From NCBI GenBank assembly GCA_963811685.1, contig CAWESK010000010.1, forward strand, positions 186,001 to 250,000: DNA of 64,000 bases, read 5' to 3'. This document shows, piece after piece, positions 18,697-27,843 of the stretch (positions are counted from its first letter, which is position 1; every line of letters starts with the position of its first letter). Under the pieces are notes generated by a model. It had not been told where the DNA came from and ran no database searches. It worked only from the letters and a program-made list of their open reading frames with translations. This stretch comes from CAIWHR01 sp963811685 (GTDB lineage: Bacteria > Pseudomonadota > Gammaproteobacteria > Burkholderiales > Casimicrobiaceae). The translations under genes were made by a program, and so were the position numbers.

Positions 18697-19574
18697 TGAT
18701 GGTCGCATCGGTTAATACAGCTGGCGCACGGCCGACCGGGAATGCGGGCGGCAATGGCTTGGCGCAGCGATACTTTCGGCGCTTCACGGCGGCTGAGCGC
18801 GTGCTCCACTCGCTGCTCATGCTTACCTTCGTCGGATGCGCGCTGACGGGGTTGCCGCTGGTCTTCGCGGATCGGCCGTGGGCGGCCGCGCTCGCGCGCA
18901 TTCTCGGCGGATTCGAAGGCGCGGGACTGATCCATCGGATGTGCGCGGCGGTAATGATCGCGGTGTTCGTGACGCACGTCACCCTCGTGTTCTCCAGGGC
19001 GTTCGCCGGCGGCAAGCTCATGGGGATACTGTGGGGGCCGGACTCGATGGTGCCGCAGCCGCAGGACGCCATCGACGTCTACCGGAACTTCCTCTGGTTC
19101 ATCGGACGCGGACCCCGCCCGCAATTCGACCGCTGGACCTACTGGGAGAAGTTCGACTACTGGGCGGTGTTCTGGGGGATGATGATCATCGGCGGATCGG
19201 GACTGCTGCTGTGGTTTCCGGTGTTCTTCGCCAAGCTTCTTCCGGGCTGGGTGTTCAACATCGCCGCGCTCGTTCACGGCGAGGAAGCGTTGCTCGCCGT
19301 CGGCTTCATCTTCACCTTCCACTTCTTCAACGGACATCTTCGGCCCGAGAAATTCCCGATGGACACCGTGATCTTCACGGGACGAATTTCCGAGCACGAG
19401 CTCAAGGGCGAACGCGGCAACGAATACGCGCGAATGACGAAGGAAGGCAGGCTCGACGCGGCCCTGGCGCCGCCGCCGACGCGCGAGTCGCTGGTGTTCG
19501 GATGGTTCGTCGGCGGCACGGCACTCCTGCTCGGGATCATCGCGATCGTCCTGATCGTCTACAGTTTCGTGTAG
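18696..19574 (+). CDS. Di-heme cytochrome b membrane subunit
   Basis: A 292-residue integral membrane protein of the cytochrome b561/formate-dehydrogenase-gamma type. After a loose N-terminal tail, AAERVLHSLLMLTFVGCALTGLPL gives the first helix with a heme-ligating His. Further helices follow at GLIHRMCAAVMIAVFVTHVTLVF, FWGMMIIGGSGLLLWFPVFF and HGEEALLAVGFIFTFHFFNGH, with conserved His in pairs as expected for two b hemes. A final helix is at the C-terminus. The start overlaps the preceding stop (ATGA), so translation is coupled to the 11-heme subunit. It probably oxidises quinol and hands electrons to that subunit. Confidence 0.87.
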   Translation: MMVASVNTAGARPTGNAGGNGLAQRYFRRFTAAERVLHSLLMLTFVGCALTGLPLVFADRPWAAALARILGGFEGAGLIHRMCAAVMIAVFVTHVTLVFSRAFAGGKLMGILWGPDSMVPQPQDAIDVYRNFLWFIGRGPRPQFDRWTYWEKFDYWAVFWGMMIIGGSGLLLWFPVFFAKLLPGWVFNIAALVHGEEALLAVGFIFTFHFFNGHLRPEKFPMDTVIFTGRISEHELKGERGNEYARMTKEGRLDAALAPPPTRESLVFGWFVGGTALLLGIIAIVLIVYSFV

Positions 19575-19708
19575 TCGTTGACGCTCGACGCGGGTGCCTT
19601 CATCATCGCGAGCATTCGACGGTCATGTCGTGACCGGCGTACCAGCGCAGTCGCGTCGCGCAGTTGCGCCGGCGGTGCCTTGGCCGACCGTAACCGAAGG
19701 GAAACGGC

Positions 19709-21220
19709 ATGAATATCAAGCTGGGAAAACGCACGATCGTGCTGGGGACGCTGGCGACGCTGGCGCTGGGCGCCGTCGGTCTCGCCATCCTGGGCGCCGG
19801 CGGCATCGTCGCGTGGGAATACAGCAACAGCAACGCGTTTTGCACCAACGACTGTCACGCAGTCCATCCCGAGGAGCCCGTTGCGCATGCGGCGTCATTC
19901 CACGCCCGCGTCAACTGCGTCGAGTGCCACATGGGCCGTCTTTCGACGCTCCAGCTGATGGCTATCAAGCCGACGCACATCAACGAGCTCTGGGGGATGA
20001 TCGTCGGCTACGAGCGGCCGATCACGACGCACAGCCTGCGTCCGGCGCGGGAATCGTGCGAAGCGCTGCCACTGGCCCGAGCGCGACACGACGACACGGT
20101 TCGCGCGAAGTACCGCTACGGCTCCGATCCGAAGAGCACGGAGGGCAGGACGACGCTGCAGATGCACACCGGGGCGGGGCCCGCACTCGCAAGCGGCGAC
20201 AAGGACATCACTCCGCAGCTCCGGCCCGGCGGCGCCGTCGCCAAGGGCATCCATTGGCACATCGCGCAGGATGTCGAGTACGTCGCACTCGATCCGCAGA
20301 AACAGACGATCGCTCTGGTCGAGGTCCGCGGCAACGACGGCAAGGTCAAGGCGACCTATTTCGATGCCACGGCCGGAAAATCCCGCGCCGACGTGGACAA
20401 GATGGAGAAGCGGCGGATGGACTGCATCGACTGCCACAACGCGTCGGGCCATCCCTTCACCAATCCGGCGAGACTGGTCGACGACGCGATGGAGGAAGGA
20501 CGTATCGATCGGAGCCTGCCGTCGATCAAGGCGCGCTCGGACGCGATCATCGAGAGATCGGCGGGAATCGGCGGGCCAGACAAGGAGCGCGCTGAAAAAT
20601 TCGCGCGGATAATCGACGCCGCGGCGCCGAACGGAGGTTACGCCGAGAAGACGAAGGACGCCGAGAAGAAGTTCGCCGACACGATGCAACAGATCCTGAT
20701 GCTGACGTCGTTCTCCGGCGAGCGCAACGGCAAGCCGCTCACCTGGAAGGACTTCCCGAACAACGTCGGGCATTTCGATTCTCCCGGCTGCTTCCGCTGC
20801 CATGACGGCAAGCACATGAACGAAAAGGGCGAGGCCGTGCGTCTGCAGTGCACGCTGTGCCATGCGCTGCCGCAGGTCGAGCGCGAAAACGGCACGCGCA
20901 GTCGGTTGCGTCGACGGTCGCGCCCGGCATGACGCCGCCGGACAGCCACCAGGAACCCAACTGGATGCGCGACCATCGCTCGAAGGTCGACGACTCGTGC
21001 GCGATGTGCCATGGACCGATCAAGTGGGGCAACGACGGCGGCAGCTTCTGTGCGAACCCCGCCTGTCACGGCCGCAAGTGGCCGGAGCCTCGATCTGGAC
21101 GCCGAGCCCGCGAAGCCGGCCGCAGCTGCGGCGCCCGCAGCTTCCGCCGCGCCCGCGCAAGCTGCGGCACCGGCGAACAAGACAGCCGCGGGCGACGCGA
21201 AAAAGGGCGCGGCAAAGTAG
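19709..21220 (+). CDS. NapC/NirT-like multiheme cytochrome, ImcH-like (frame breaks)
   Basis: About 500 residues. One N-terminal membrane helix (residues 10-35), then a NapC/NirT-type start with FCTNDCHAVHPEEP (a CX3CH heme site) and CVECHMG. Further hemes are CEACH (recovered across a pair of compensating indels at 20070-20100), CIDCH, CFRCH, CTLCH, CAMCH and a CX4CH site (CANPACH). The C-terminus is an alanine/proline tail. Further breaks lie near 20900 and 21088 (extra C). The CX3CH and CX4CH sites and the length resemble Geobacter ImcH, an inner-membrane quinol oxidase for high-potential acceptors; I make that link from memory of the family. It would be a second quinol-oxidising entry point in this locus. 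Confidence 0.75.
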
Positions 21221-21405
21221 ATCCGGCGCGACGCTCTCGCGGGCGAATCGGCGCCTGAAGCCGGCGCGGAATTCTCGCGGCATGCGCGCGGGACTTGTCG
21301 CCAATCGTTGATTCAGCACAAGAAATCGCGGACGGACCCGGGGTATCTTCAAGCCGTGCGACAAGAGCGGGCGCCGCCCGCTTCGTACAAGACCGGAGAA
21401 TCCTC

Positions 21406-21915
21406 ATGAAAAACGTCCCGATTCGAATCGCGTTGGCAGGCATTGCGTTCGCGACGTGCGCCGGGGTTTCCGTCGCGGTGGCGCAGGACGCGAAGGACAC
21501 GCAGAAGCAGATCGACGAGCTCAAATCGGCGCTGCCCAAGTTCGCCATCCCGATGCGCGAGGTCGGCGACCGCTTCCAGAACATGTACTTCGCGGCCAAG
21601 GGCGGCAACTGGGCGCTGGCGGCCTACATGGCGAAGTACATGAACGGCTCGATGAACCCGGCCAGCGTGACCAAGCCCGCCGAGTACAAGGTGTGGAAGG
21701 GTTTCTACGACAACACCTTCACGCCGGTGAGCAAGGCCATCATGGCGAAGGACTTCAAGGCTTTCGATGCGGCCTACACGGCGGTCATCAACGATTGCAA
21801 CTCGTGCCACCAGGGCATGGAATACGGATTCATCAAGGTCGTGAAGCTCGCTTCGCCGGCCGACCCGGGCATCGACTACACGCTGAAGTCGGAGCCGGGC
21901 GACGTGCCGAAGTAA
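21406..21915 (+). CDS. Cytochrome c'-like monoheme protein
   Basis: A 169-residue secreted protein with GGAG eight bases before the ATG and a signal peptide ending AVAQ. The body is helical (KQIDELKSALPKFAIPMREVGDRFQNMYFAAK) and the only heme motif, CNSCHQGMEYGF, lies near the C-terminus, as in cytochrome c' and related four-helix cytochromes. No NO-binding function can be read from the sequence. It follows the ImcH-like gene with a 185-base gap. That gap contains a weak match to the FNR-type palindrome at 21308. Confidence 0.82.
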   Translation: MKNVPIRIALAGIAFATCAGVSVAVAQDAKDTQKQIDELKSALPKFAIPMREVGDRFQNMYFAAKGGNWALAAYMAKYMNGSMNPASVTKPAEYKVWKGFYDNTFTPVSKAIMAKDFKAFDAAYTAVINDCNSCHQGMEYGFIKVVKLASPADPGIDYTLKSEPGDVPK

Positions 21916-21937
21916 GACTCGGGACGCATTGCAATCG

Positions 21938-21961
21938 AAAAGCCGGCTCGCACCGGCTTTT
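21938..21961 (+). terminator. Intrinsic terminator
   Basis: Hairpin AAAAGCCGG / CCGGCTTTT with a six-base loop followed by TCTCATTTT, 22 bases after the c'-like cytochrome stop. It closes the electron-transfer locus. Confidence 0.88.
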
Positions 21962-21989
21962 CTCATTTTGCGCGTGCATCCTGCAATGG

Positions 21990-23597
21990 TCACGATTCGC
22001 GATCCGCGAGCCAGTGCGACGATCTCGTCGTCGCGTCCTCGACCAGATACTGCTTGGCGCGACGCTGGATTTCGCGGTCGGCAACGCTCACGCGTTCGTG
22101 CTGGCGCAGATGCTCGACCCACGATTCGTCCATGAAGCACTCGATGAAGCGTGTGGGATCCTCGGCGTCGTGAAAGAGCTGCCAGAAGTAGGCGCCGTTG
22201 CGGCGACGCATTTCGCGCACGTCCTGCATCGCGGCGACGAATTCGGCGCGCTTGTCCGCCCGGATCCGGTAGGAAATGGTCACCATGACGGACGCGTCGG
22301 GCTCCGGTGTTTCCACGGGGACCGGCAACGGCCAATCCATCGACGGCGTGAAGTCGAGCACCTCGTGCGCTCCGAGCTTGAATCTCCAGGTCAGCGCGAT
22401 GGCCGCCGCCATGCCGACGGCCGCGATCGTCAGCGCGGCGGGAATCCCTACGCGCGTCGCGACCTGCCCCCACAGGATGCTGCCCAGCGCCATCCCGCCC
22501 ATGAAAATGACGACGAAGGCGGCTAGCCCGCGCGCGCGTACCCACGGCGGCAGCGTCATCTGCGCGGACACCTGCAGCGCGGAGAGAATCGAGATCCACG
22601 CCACCCCGGTCGCCAGCATCGCCACCGCGAGCAGCACGATGCTGTGCACGTGCGCGAGCGCCAGCGCCGCAAGCGCGTACAGAAGGCTCGCCGCGGCCAC
22701 CAGCGAATCGCGGGAGAGCGTTGCCCGCACCCGCGGCAGCACCACCGCGCCCGCGACGGCCCCCACGCCGATGCAGGTGAGCAGCAGGCCATAGACCTCC
22801 GGGCCGCGCTCCAGCTCACGACGCACGATCAGCGGAAAGAGCGACCACGTCGCGCTCGCAAACACGAAAAAGGCGCTGCCGCGAATCAGCACGATCTGCA
22901 GCGCCTCGGTGTGCATCACGAAGCGCATGCCGACGCGAACGGCGCTCAGGAACCGCTCGGCGGGGAGCGAGCTTCGGTGGTGCTCGCGCTGCCAGCGCGT
23001 CAGCACTGCGAGGATGCCGACGTAGGAGAGCGCGTTGAGGACGAACACCAGCCACGGCCCGACCGCCGCGACCAGGACGCCGGCGATGGCGGGACCGATG
23101 GCGCGCGACACGTTGATCGCAACGCTGTTGAGCGCAATCGCGGACTGAAGCTCGTCCGGCCGAACGAGGTCCGGAACGATCGCCGACCAGGTCGGCATGA
23201 TCAGCGCAGCGCCGACGCCGAGGGCGAACGTGAAGCCGAGCAGCACCCACGCGGTGGTCATGCCCGAATACGTGAGTAGCCCCAGCGCGCCGGCGACGAC
23301 GAGCAGATAGAGCTGAACCGCGATCAGCAGGCGCCGGCGATCGACGATGTCGGCGAGCGCCCCCGCGGGCATCGCGAGCAGCATCACCGGAATGCTGTCG
23401 GCGGCTTCGACCAGCGCCACCATCGACGGCGAGGCCGAAAGAGAGGTCATCAACCAGCCGGCGCCGACGTCCTGCATCCACGTGCCGATGTTGGAGACGA
23501 TCGTGGCGATCCACAGCCCGCGGAACAGCCTGTTCTGCAACGGGCTCCACGGCGAAACGGCGACGGTCGCGGGTGCCGGACCGGCGCCTTCGCTCAT
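21990..23597 (-). CDS. MFS transporter with C-terminal monooxygenase-like (ABM) domain
   Basis: A 535-residue protein. Residues 1-410 form a major facilitator of the EntS/enterobactin-exporter type, with about twelve helices (WIATIVSNIGTWMQDVGAGWLMTSL at the start). The last 110 residues (VMVTISYRIRADKRAEFVAAMQDVREMRRRNGAYFW, then RFIECFMDESWVEHLRQHERVS) are an antibiotic-biosynthesis-monooxygenase-like ferredoxin fold in the cytoplasm. The fusion is a known but not well understood combination. Its start overlaps the stop of the UBP-zinc-finger gene by four bases, so it is the last gene of a four-gene minus-strand operon. Confidence 0.85.
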   Translation of the reverse strand: MSEGAGPAPATVAVSPWSPLQNRLFRGLWIATIVSNIGTWMQDVGAGWLMTSLSASPSMVALVEAADSIPVMLLAMPAGALADIVDRRRLLIAVQLYLLVVAGALGLLTYSGMTTAWVLLGFTFALGVGAALIMPTWSAIVPDLVRPDELQSAIALNSVAINVSRAIGPAIAGVLVAAVGPWLVFVLNALSYVGILAVLTRWQREHHRSSLPAERFLSAVRVGMRFVMHTEALQIVLIRGSAFFVFASATWSLFPLIVRRELERGPEVYGLLLTCIGVGAVAGAVVLPRVRATLSRDSLVAAASLLYALAALALAHVHSIVLLAVAMLATGVAWISILSALQVSAQMTLPPWVRARGLAAFVVIFMGGMALGSILWGQVATRVGIPAALTIAAVGMAAAIALTWRFKLGAHEVLDFTPSMDWPLPVPVETPEPDASVMVTISYRIRADKRAEFVAAMQDVREMRRRNGAYFWQLFHDAEDPTRFIECFMDESWVEHLRQHERVSVADREIQRRAKQYLVEDATTRSSHWLADRES

Positions 23598-23860
23598 CGA
23601 AGCTCCATCATGAGCTCATCGATATAGCACCAGCTCCAGTCCTCGCCCGGCTCGATAGACGTGACGATCGGATGCCCGGTCGTGTGAAAATGCTTGGTCG
23701 CGTGCTTGTTCTTCGAATCGTCGCAGCAGCCGACGTGCCCGCAAGCGCGGCACAGCCGAAGATGCACCCAGGTGTCGCCCATCCGCAGGCATTCCTCGCA
23801 GCCGTCGGTATTGGGCCGGTCGGTCACAACGAGGTCGAGGTGAGCGCATCGATCGGGCAT
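23594..23860 (-). CDS. UBP-type zinc finger protein
   Basis: An 88-residue single-domain protein with the zinc ligands of a UBP finger: CxH at the N-terminus, then GCEECLRMGDTWVHLRLCRACGHVGCCDDSKNKHATKHF and HTTGHP. In eukaryotes this fold binds the C-terminus of free ubiquitin; in bacteria its partner is unknown. The start at ATG 23860 gives the standard N-terminus. The stop overlaps the MFS start (ATGA), and the DsbA-like gene ends 29 bases upstream, so it is inside an operon of redox-type genes. Confidence 0.85.
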   Translation of the reverse strand: MPDRCAHLDLVVTDRPNTDGCEECLRMGDTWVHLRLCRACGHVGCCDDSKNKHATKHFHTTGHPIVTSIEPGEDWSWCYIDELMMELR

Positions 23861-23889
23861 CGCACTGCTCCGTGGAAGGAGGGAAGGAA

Positions 23890-24417
23890 TTACTTGCGCA
23901 GCGCCGCTTCCACCGCATCGAACAGGGAGCGAAGGTCGAACGAAACATCCTGGATTCTTCCGTCGACGAAAAAGGTCGGTGTCGCGCGCGCGCCGCTGTC
24001 GCGTGCACTTTGCAGGTGCTCGCGAATCCGCTGCAGGTAGACGTGGTCGTTCATTTCGCTGTCGTAGCGCTCCATGTCGAGCTGCAGGCTCTCCGCGTAC
24101 TTCCGCAGATTGTTGCCGTGCAAGTGCGGCTGGTGCTCGAACAGGATGTCGTGCATCGGCCAGAATTTGCCTTGTCCGGCCGCGCTCTCCGCGGCTTCCG
24201 CGGCGTGCACCGCGTGCGGGTGCACCTCCTCGAGCGGAAAGTGGCGGTAGACAAAGCGGATGCGATCCGCAAAATGGCTGAGCAGCAGCTTGACCGCGGG
24301 CGCGGCCTGCTTGCAGTTCGGGCACTCGAAGTCGCCGTATTCGACGACCGTGACCGCAGCGTGCGAGGGGCCGATGACATGATCGGCGGGACCGACGGGA
24401 ACCGAAAGCTCGAACAT
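23890..24417 (-). CDS. DsbA-like thioredoxin-fold protein
   Basis: A 175-residue thioredoxin-fold protein with the active-site CPNC at residues 32-35 (YGDFECPNCKQAAP). A helical insertion and the cis-proline region (GARATPTFFVDGR) complete the DsbA-like fold. No signal peptide is visible, so it is probably cytoplasmic, like the DsbA-like domain seen with some antiporters. It lies between the cNMP/thioredoxin-reductase-like gene (48 bases upstream) and the UBP finger gene, suggesting a shared thiol-redox function. Confidence 0.85.
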   Translation of the reverse strand: MFELSVPVGPADHVIGPSHAAVTVVEYGDFECPNCKQAAPAVKLLLSHFADRIRFVYRHFPLEEVHPHAVHAAEAAESAAGQGKFWPMHDILFEHQPHLHGNNLRKYAESLQLDMERYDSEMNDHVYLQRIREHLQSARDSGARATPTFFVDGRIQDVSFDLRSLFDAVEAALRK

Positions 24418-24465
24418 GGCGTGTGGAATCCGCAGGATGGCGATGGTTGTGCTGTGGCGACGTCT

Positions 24466-26193
24466 CTAGGCGGCAGTCGTCCGTCGTGGTTCGCGGGGCG
24501 CCGCGCCCGTGGACGCCGGATGCGACGGACCGGCGAGATAACGATGGATCTGCGCGACGACGGTCGCTCCTTCGCCGATGGCGCCGCCGACGCGCTTCAC
24601 CGAACCCGAGCGCACGTCGCCGACGGCAAATACGCCGGCGATGCTCGACTCGAGAGAATCCGGCTGCCTCCCGGCGGTCGCGATCGCGGCGTCTCCGGTC
24701 AGCACGAATCCGTTCGGATCGAGCGCGGCACCGCAGCCGTCGAGCCAACCCGTTTCGGGATCGGCGCCGACGAAGAGGAACACGTTGCGGATCGTGTGCA
24801 TGGATTCGGCGCCGGTCCGGTTGTCGCGCCACGACACCGCGGCGAGCGCTCCCGCGGCATCGCCACGAAGCTCCGTCAGCTCCGTGCGCGGATGGAGCTC
24901 GATGTTCGGCGTCGCCTCGATCCGATCGATCAGATAGCGCGACATGCTGGCGGCAAGGCCCGGCCCGCGCACGAGCACGTGGACCTTCGAGGCGTGCTGC
25001 GCGAGGAATACGGCCGCCTGGCCCGCCGAGTTGCCGCCGCCGACCAGGGCCACCTCGGTGCGCGCGCACATTTTCGCCTCGAGGGCGGACGCCCAGTACC
25101 AGATGCCGTGCCCTTCGAATTCCTTCAGGTGCGGCACATCGGGGCGCCGATACCGAGCGCCGCTCGCCGCGACCACGGTGCGCGTCCGCAAGGTGCGCCC
25201 GTCGCGAAGCGTGAGTCGCAATTCGCCGTCCGTCGCGGCGCTTGCGCATTCGAGTGCCGCGGCCTCTGCCGGAATCAGGATCTCGGCGCCGAATTTCTGC
25301 GCCTGCACGAACGCGCGTCCCGCCAGCGCCGGCCCCGATATGCCGGTCGGGAAGCCGAGGTAGTTCTCGATCCGCGAGCTCGCCCCCGCCTGTCCGCCGT
25401 ACGCACGGCAGTCGAGCACGACGACACGCAGGCCTTCCGAAGCGGCGTAGACAGCCGTCGCAAGTCCCGCCGGCCCCGCGCCCACGATCGCGACGTCGAA
25501 GAGCTCCCGATGCTCGGACGTGTCCAGCATGCCGAGACACCGCGCCAGCGCGTCTTCGGACGGATTGAAGAGCACCGAGCTGTTGGGACAGATCGCGAGC
25601 ACATCGTCGCGAGAGGCGCCATATTGCGCCGCCAGCGAGGCGGCCGCGTCGTCGTCTGCGGGGTCGACGGCGTGATGCGGATAGCCGTTGCGCGAGAGAA
25701 AATTCTCCAGCCGCAGAACACCGGCGGACTGCGGCGCGCCGATCAGCACCGGACCGCTGCTGCCCGATTCGATGAGGCCGACCCGGCGCAGGATCAGCGC
25801 GCGCACGATCCGCTCGCCTAAGTCCGCTTCGGCGACGATCAGCGCACGCAGCTGATCGGGCGGCACGAGCAGCGTCTCGACGTCGTCGTGCGCATGCGCA
25901 TCCACCAGCGCGGCGCGACCGGAGAGCGTCCCGACCTCGCCCAGGAACTGGCCATGGCCGTGAGTGACGAGCGGCACTACGTGTCCCAGTCCGTCGCGCT
26001 GGCTCAGCGTCACCCTGCCGCTCAGAACGACGAACATCCCGGGACCGGGCTCGCCGGCGGTGATGAGGCGCTCGCCGCGCGCGTAGCGTCTCGGTGTCCC
26101 GAAGCGGCGGATGCGCGCGATCTCGGCATCCGTCAGCTCCGGAAATATCTGATGGCGCCTGGCCATGACCCCGGCGGGGGGAGCGTCGGACAT
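24466..26193 (-). CDS. cNMP-domain thioredoxin-reductase-like flavoprotein
   Basis: A 575-residue three-part protein. Residues 15-140 form a cyclic-nucleotide-binding barrel (GEVGTLSGRAALVDAHAH cassette). Residues 150-225 form a small glutaredoxin-like part. From 235 it is a pyridine-nucleotide-disulfide oxidoreductase with FAD motif VAIVGAGPAGLATAVYAAS, NADPH motif EVALVGGGNSAGQAAVFLA and closing GVFAVGDVRSG. The CxxC pair of true thioredoxin reductases is missing at the expected place after KEFEGHGIWYWAS, so disulfide transfer would need another route. The first gene of the minus-strand operon, likely responsive to a nucleotide second messenger. Confidence 0.87.
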   Translation of the reverse strand: MSDAPPAGVMARRHQIFPELTDAEIARIRRFGTPRRYARGERLITAGEPGPGMFVVLSGRVTLSQRDGLGHVVPLVTHGHGQFLGEVGTLSGRAALVDAHAHDDVETLLVPPDQLRALIVAEADLGERIVRALILRRVGLIESGSSGPVLIGAPQSAGVLRLENFLSRNGYPHHAVDPADDDAAASLAAQYGASRDDVLAICPNSSVLFNPSEDALARCLGMLDTSEHRELFDVAIVGAGPAGLATAVYAASEGLRVVVLDCRAYGGQAGASSRIENYLGFPTGISGPALAGRAFVQAQKFGAEILIPAEAAALECASAATDGELRLTLRDGRTLRTRTVVAASGARYRRPDVPHLKEFEGHGIWYWASALEAKMCARTEVALVGGGNSAGQAAVFLAQHASKVHVLVRGPGLAASMSRYLIDRIEATPNIELHPRTELTELRGDAAGALAAVSWRDNRTGAESMHTIRNVFLFVGADPETGWLDGCGAALDPNGFVLTGDAAIATAGRQPDSLESSIAGVFAVGDVRSGSVKRVGGAIGEGATVVAQIHRYLAGPSHPASTGAAPREPRRTTAA

Positions 26194-26340
26194 GGGAGAT
26201 TCCGGGTTCTGCTTCAGCGCTGATTATGCACGAGCGGAGGGGGACGATGCGGCGGGGCGAGCGCTGCGACGGATATCGTAGAATGAAAGCGCATGCCAAA
26301 GGCAGGGTGCAATGCCAACCGAATTCTGTCCGACTTTGAA

Positions 26341-27633
26341 ATGACCTCGTCCATCGCCGGGCGTTCCGCGATCTGGCTTGCAGCGGGGGTGAGAACGCCG
26401 TTCGCCAAGGTCGACGGCCCCCTCGCCGGGTTCGACGCAATCGCACTTTCCGTTCCCGTCGTGCGCGAGATGGTCGGTCGGTTGCGCGGCGCGGCACCCG
26501 ATTTTGCGGTGTGGGGAGCCGTCGCTCCCAATCTGACGTGGAGCAACATCGCGCGCGAAGTATTGATGGATGCGGGCGTGCCGCCGACGGTCCCCGCGTT
26601 TTCGACGGTGATGGCCTGCGCGACCAGCATGATCGCGGCAATCGAGGCCGCCGGAATGATCGACGGCGGCGCGCGCAATCTGGCGCTCGTCGGCGGCGTG
26701 GAAAGCATGAGCCGGATCCAGCTCGGCCTCGGCACAGCGCCTCTCCGACTGGCTTCGCCGATTCCAGCAGGCGCGATCGCTCGGGACAGAAGATCGAGCG
26801 GCTTTCCGATTTGCAGCTCGCCGATATCAAGCTCTACATCCCGTCGATCACCAATCGCACGACCGGAATGAGCATGGGCGAGCATACGGAGATCACGGCG
26901 AAGGAATGGGGCATCGGCCGCGACGAGCAGGACCGGGTCGCGCTCGAAAGCCATCAACGCGCGGTGGCCGCGTGGGAGCGCGGCTTCTTCGACGACCTCG
27001 TCATGCCCGTCGACGGGCTGAAGCGGGACACGCTCCCGCGCAAGGACACGTCACCGGAGAAGCTCGCCGCGCTCCCGCCGTCGTTCGATCGGACGAGCGG
27101 GAAGGGCACGCTGACCGCGGGCAACTCGTCACCGCTCACCGATGGCGCCGCCAGTCTGTGGGTCGCCTCGCGAGCGGGACTCGCCAAGTTGCCGGCGGAC
27201 ACCGCCGTGGCGAAGCTCGTCGACTGGGAGATTGCCGCCGTCGATTTCCGGACGGAAGGACTGCTGATGGCGCCGGCCTTCGCGATTCCGCGGCTGCTCG
27301 CGCGCAACGGCCTCACGTATGGCGATGTCGATCTCTGGGAAATCCACGAGGCGTTCGCGGCGCAGCTGCTGTTTCACATCAAGGCGCTCGAGGACCCGGA
27401 GTTCGTCCGTCGCAAGGCGGGCGTCGACGCGAACCTCGGTCCGTTTCCGCGCGAGCGCGTGAACCCGAACGGCGGCAGCGTCGCGCTCGGGCATCCGTTC
27501 GGCGCGACCGGCGCGCGGATCCTGAGTCAGGCCGTCAAGGAAATCGCCGGCAGGCCGGCGGGCCAGCGCTCGTATCGTCAGCATCTGCACCGACGGCGGC
27601 CAAGGCAGCGTAGCGCTGCTGGAATCCGCATAG
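26341..27633 (+). CDS. Thiolase (acetyl-CoA acyltransferase), FadI-like (two frame breaks)
   Basis: Thiolase of about 430 residues. The N-terminus reads IWLAAGVRTPFAK, and the nucleophile Cys sits in FSTVMACATSM. The catalytic blocks EIHEAFAAQ, GGSVALGHPFGATGARI and the final CTDGGQG are all present, so the enzyme should be active. It would cleave or form beta-ketoacyl-CoA in fatty-acid breakdown. The frame breaks near 26775 and again near 27560; the end is TAG 27631-27633. ATG 26341 is the start that fits the family; ATG 26293 is possible. A divergent neighbour of the redox operon, with no fadJ partner in the window. Confidence 0.82.
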
Positions 27634-27843
27634 CGCCGTCGCGTCGCCACCGCCGGTTGCGCGGGCGCGCCTCGACTGCACCGCCATCGGCGAACAGCGC
27701 CATCGGCCGACGTCGCAATCGGATGCCCACCGAGGCGCAAGGCACGTCAAGAGGATCCCTCGCTGCGGCTGGACCTGGCCCGTGCGCGGTCTGGACAGAA
27801 TCGAACGTTCGTTCGATAATGGCGCACCCACCCAGGTCGACAC

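Noticed and set aside
21308..21321. A seventh FNR-type site before the c'-like cytochrome (TTGATTCAGCACAA)
   Set aside because: The first half fits but the second half matches only three of five positions, so I keep it out of the regulon.
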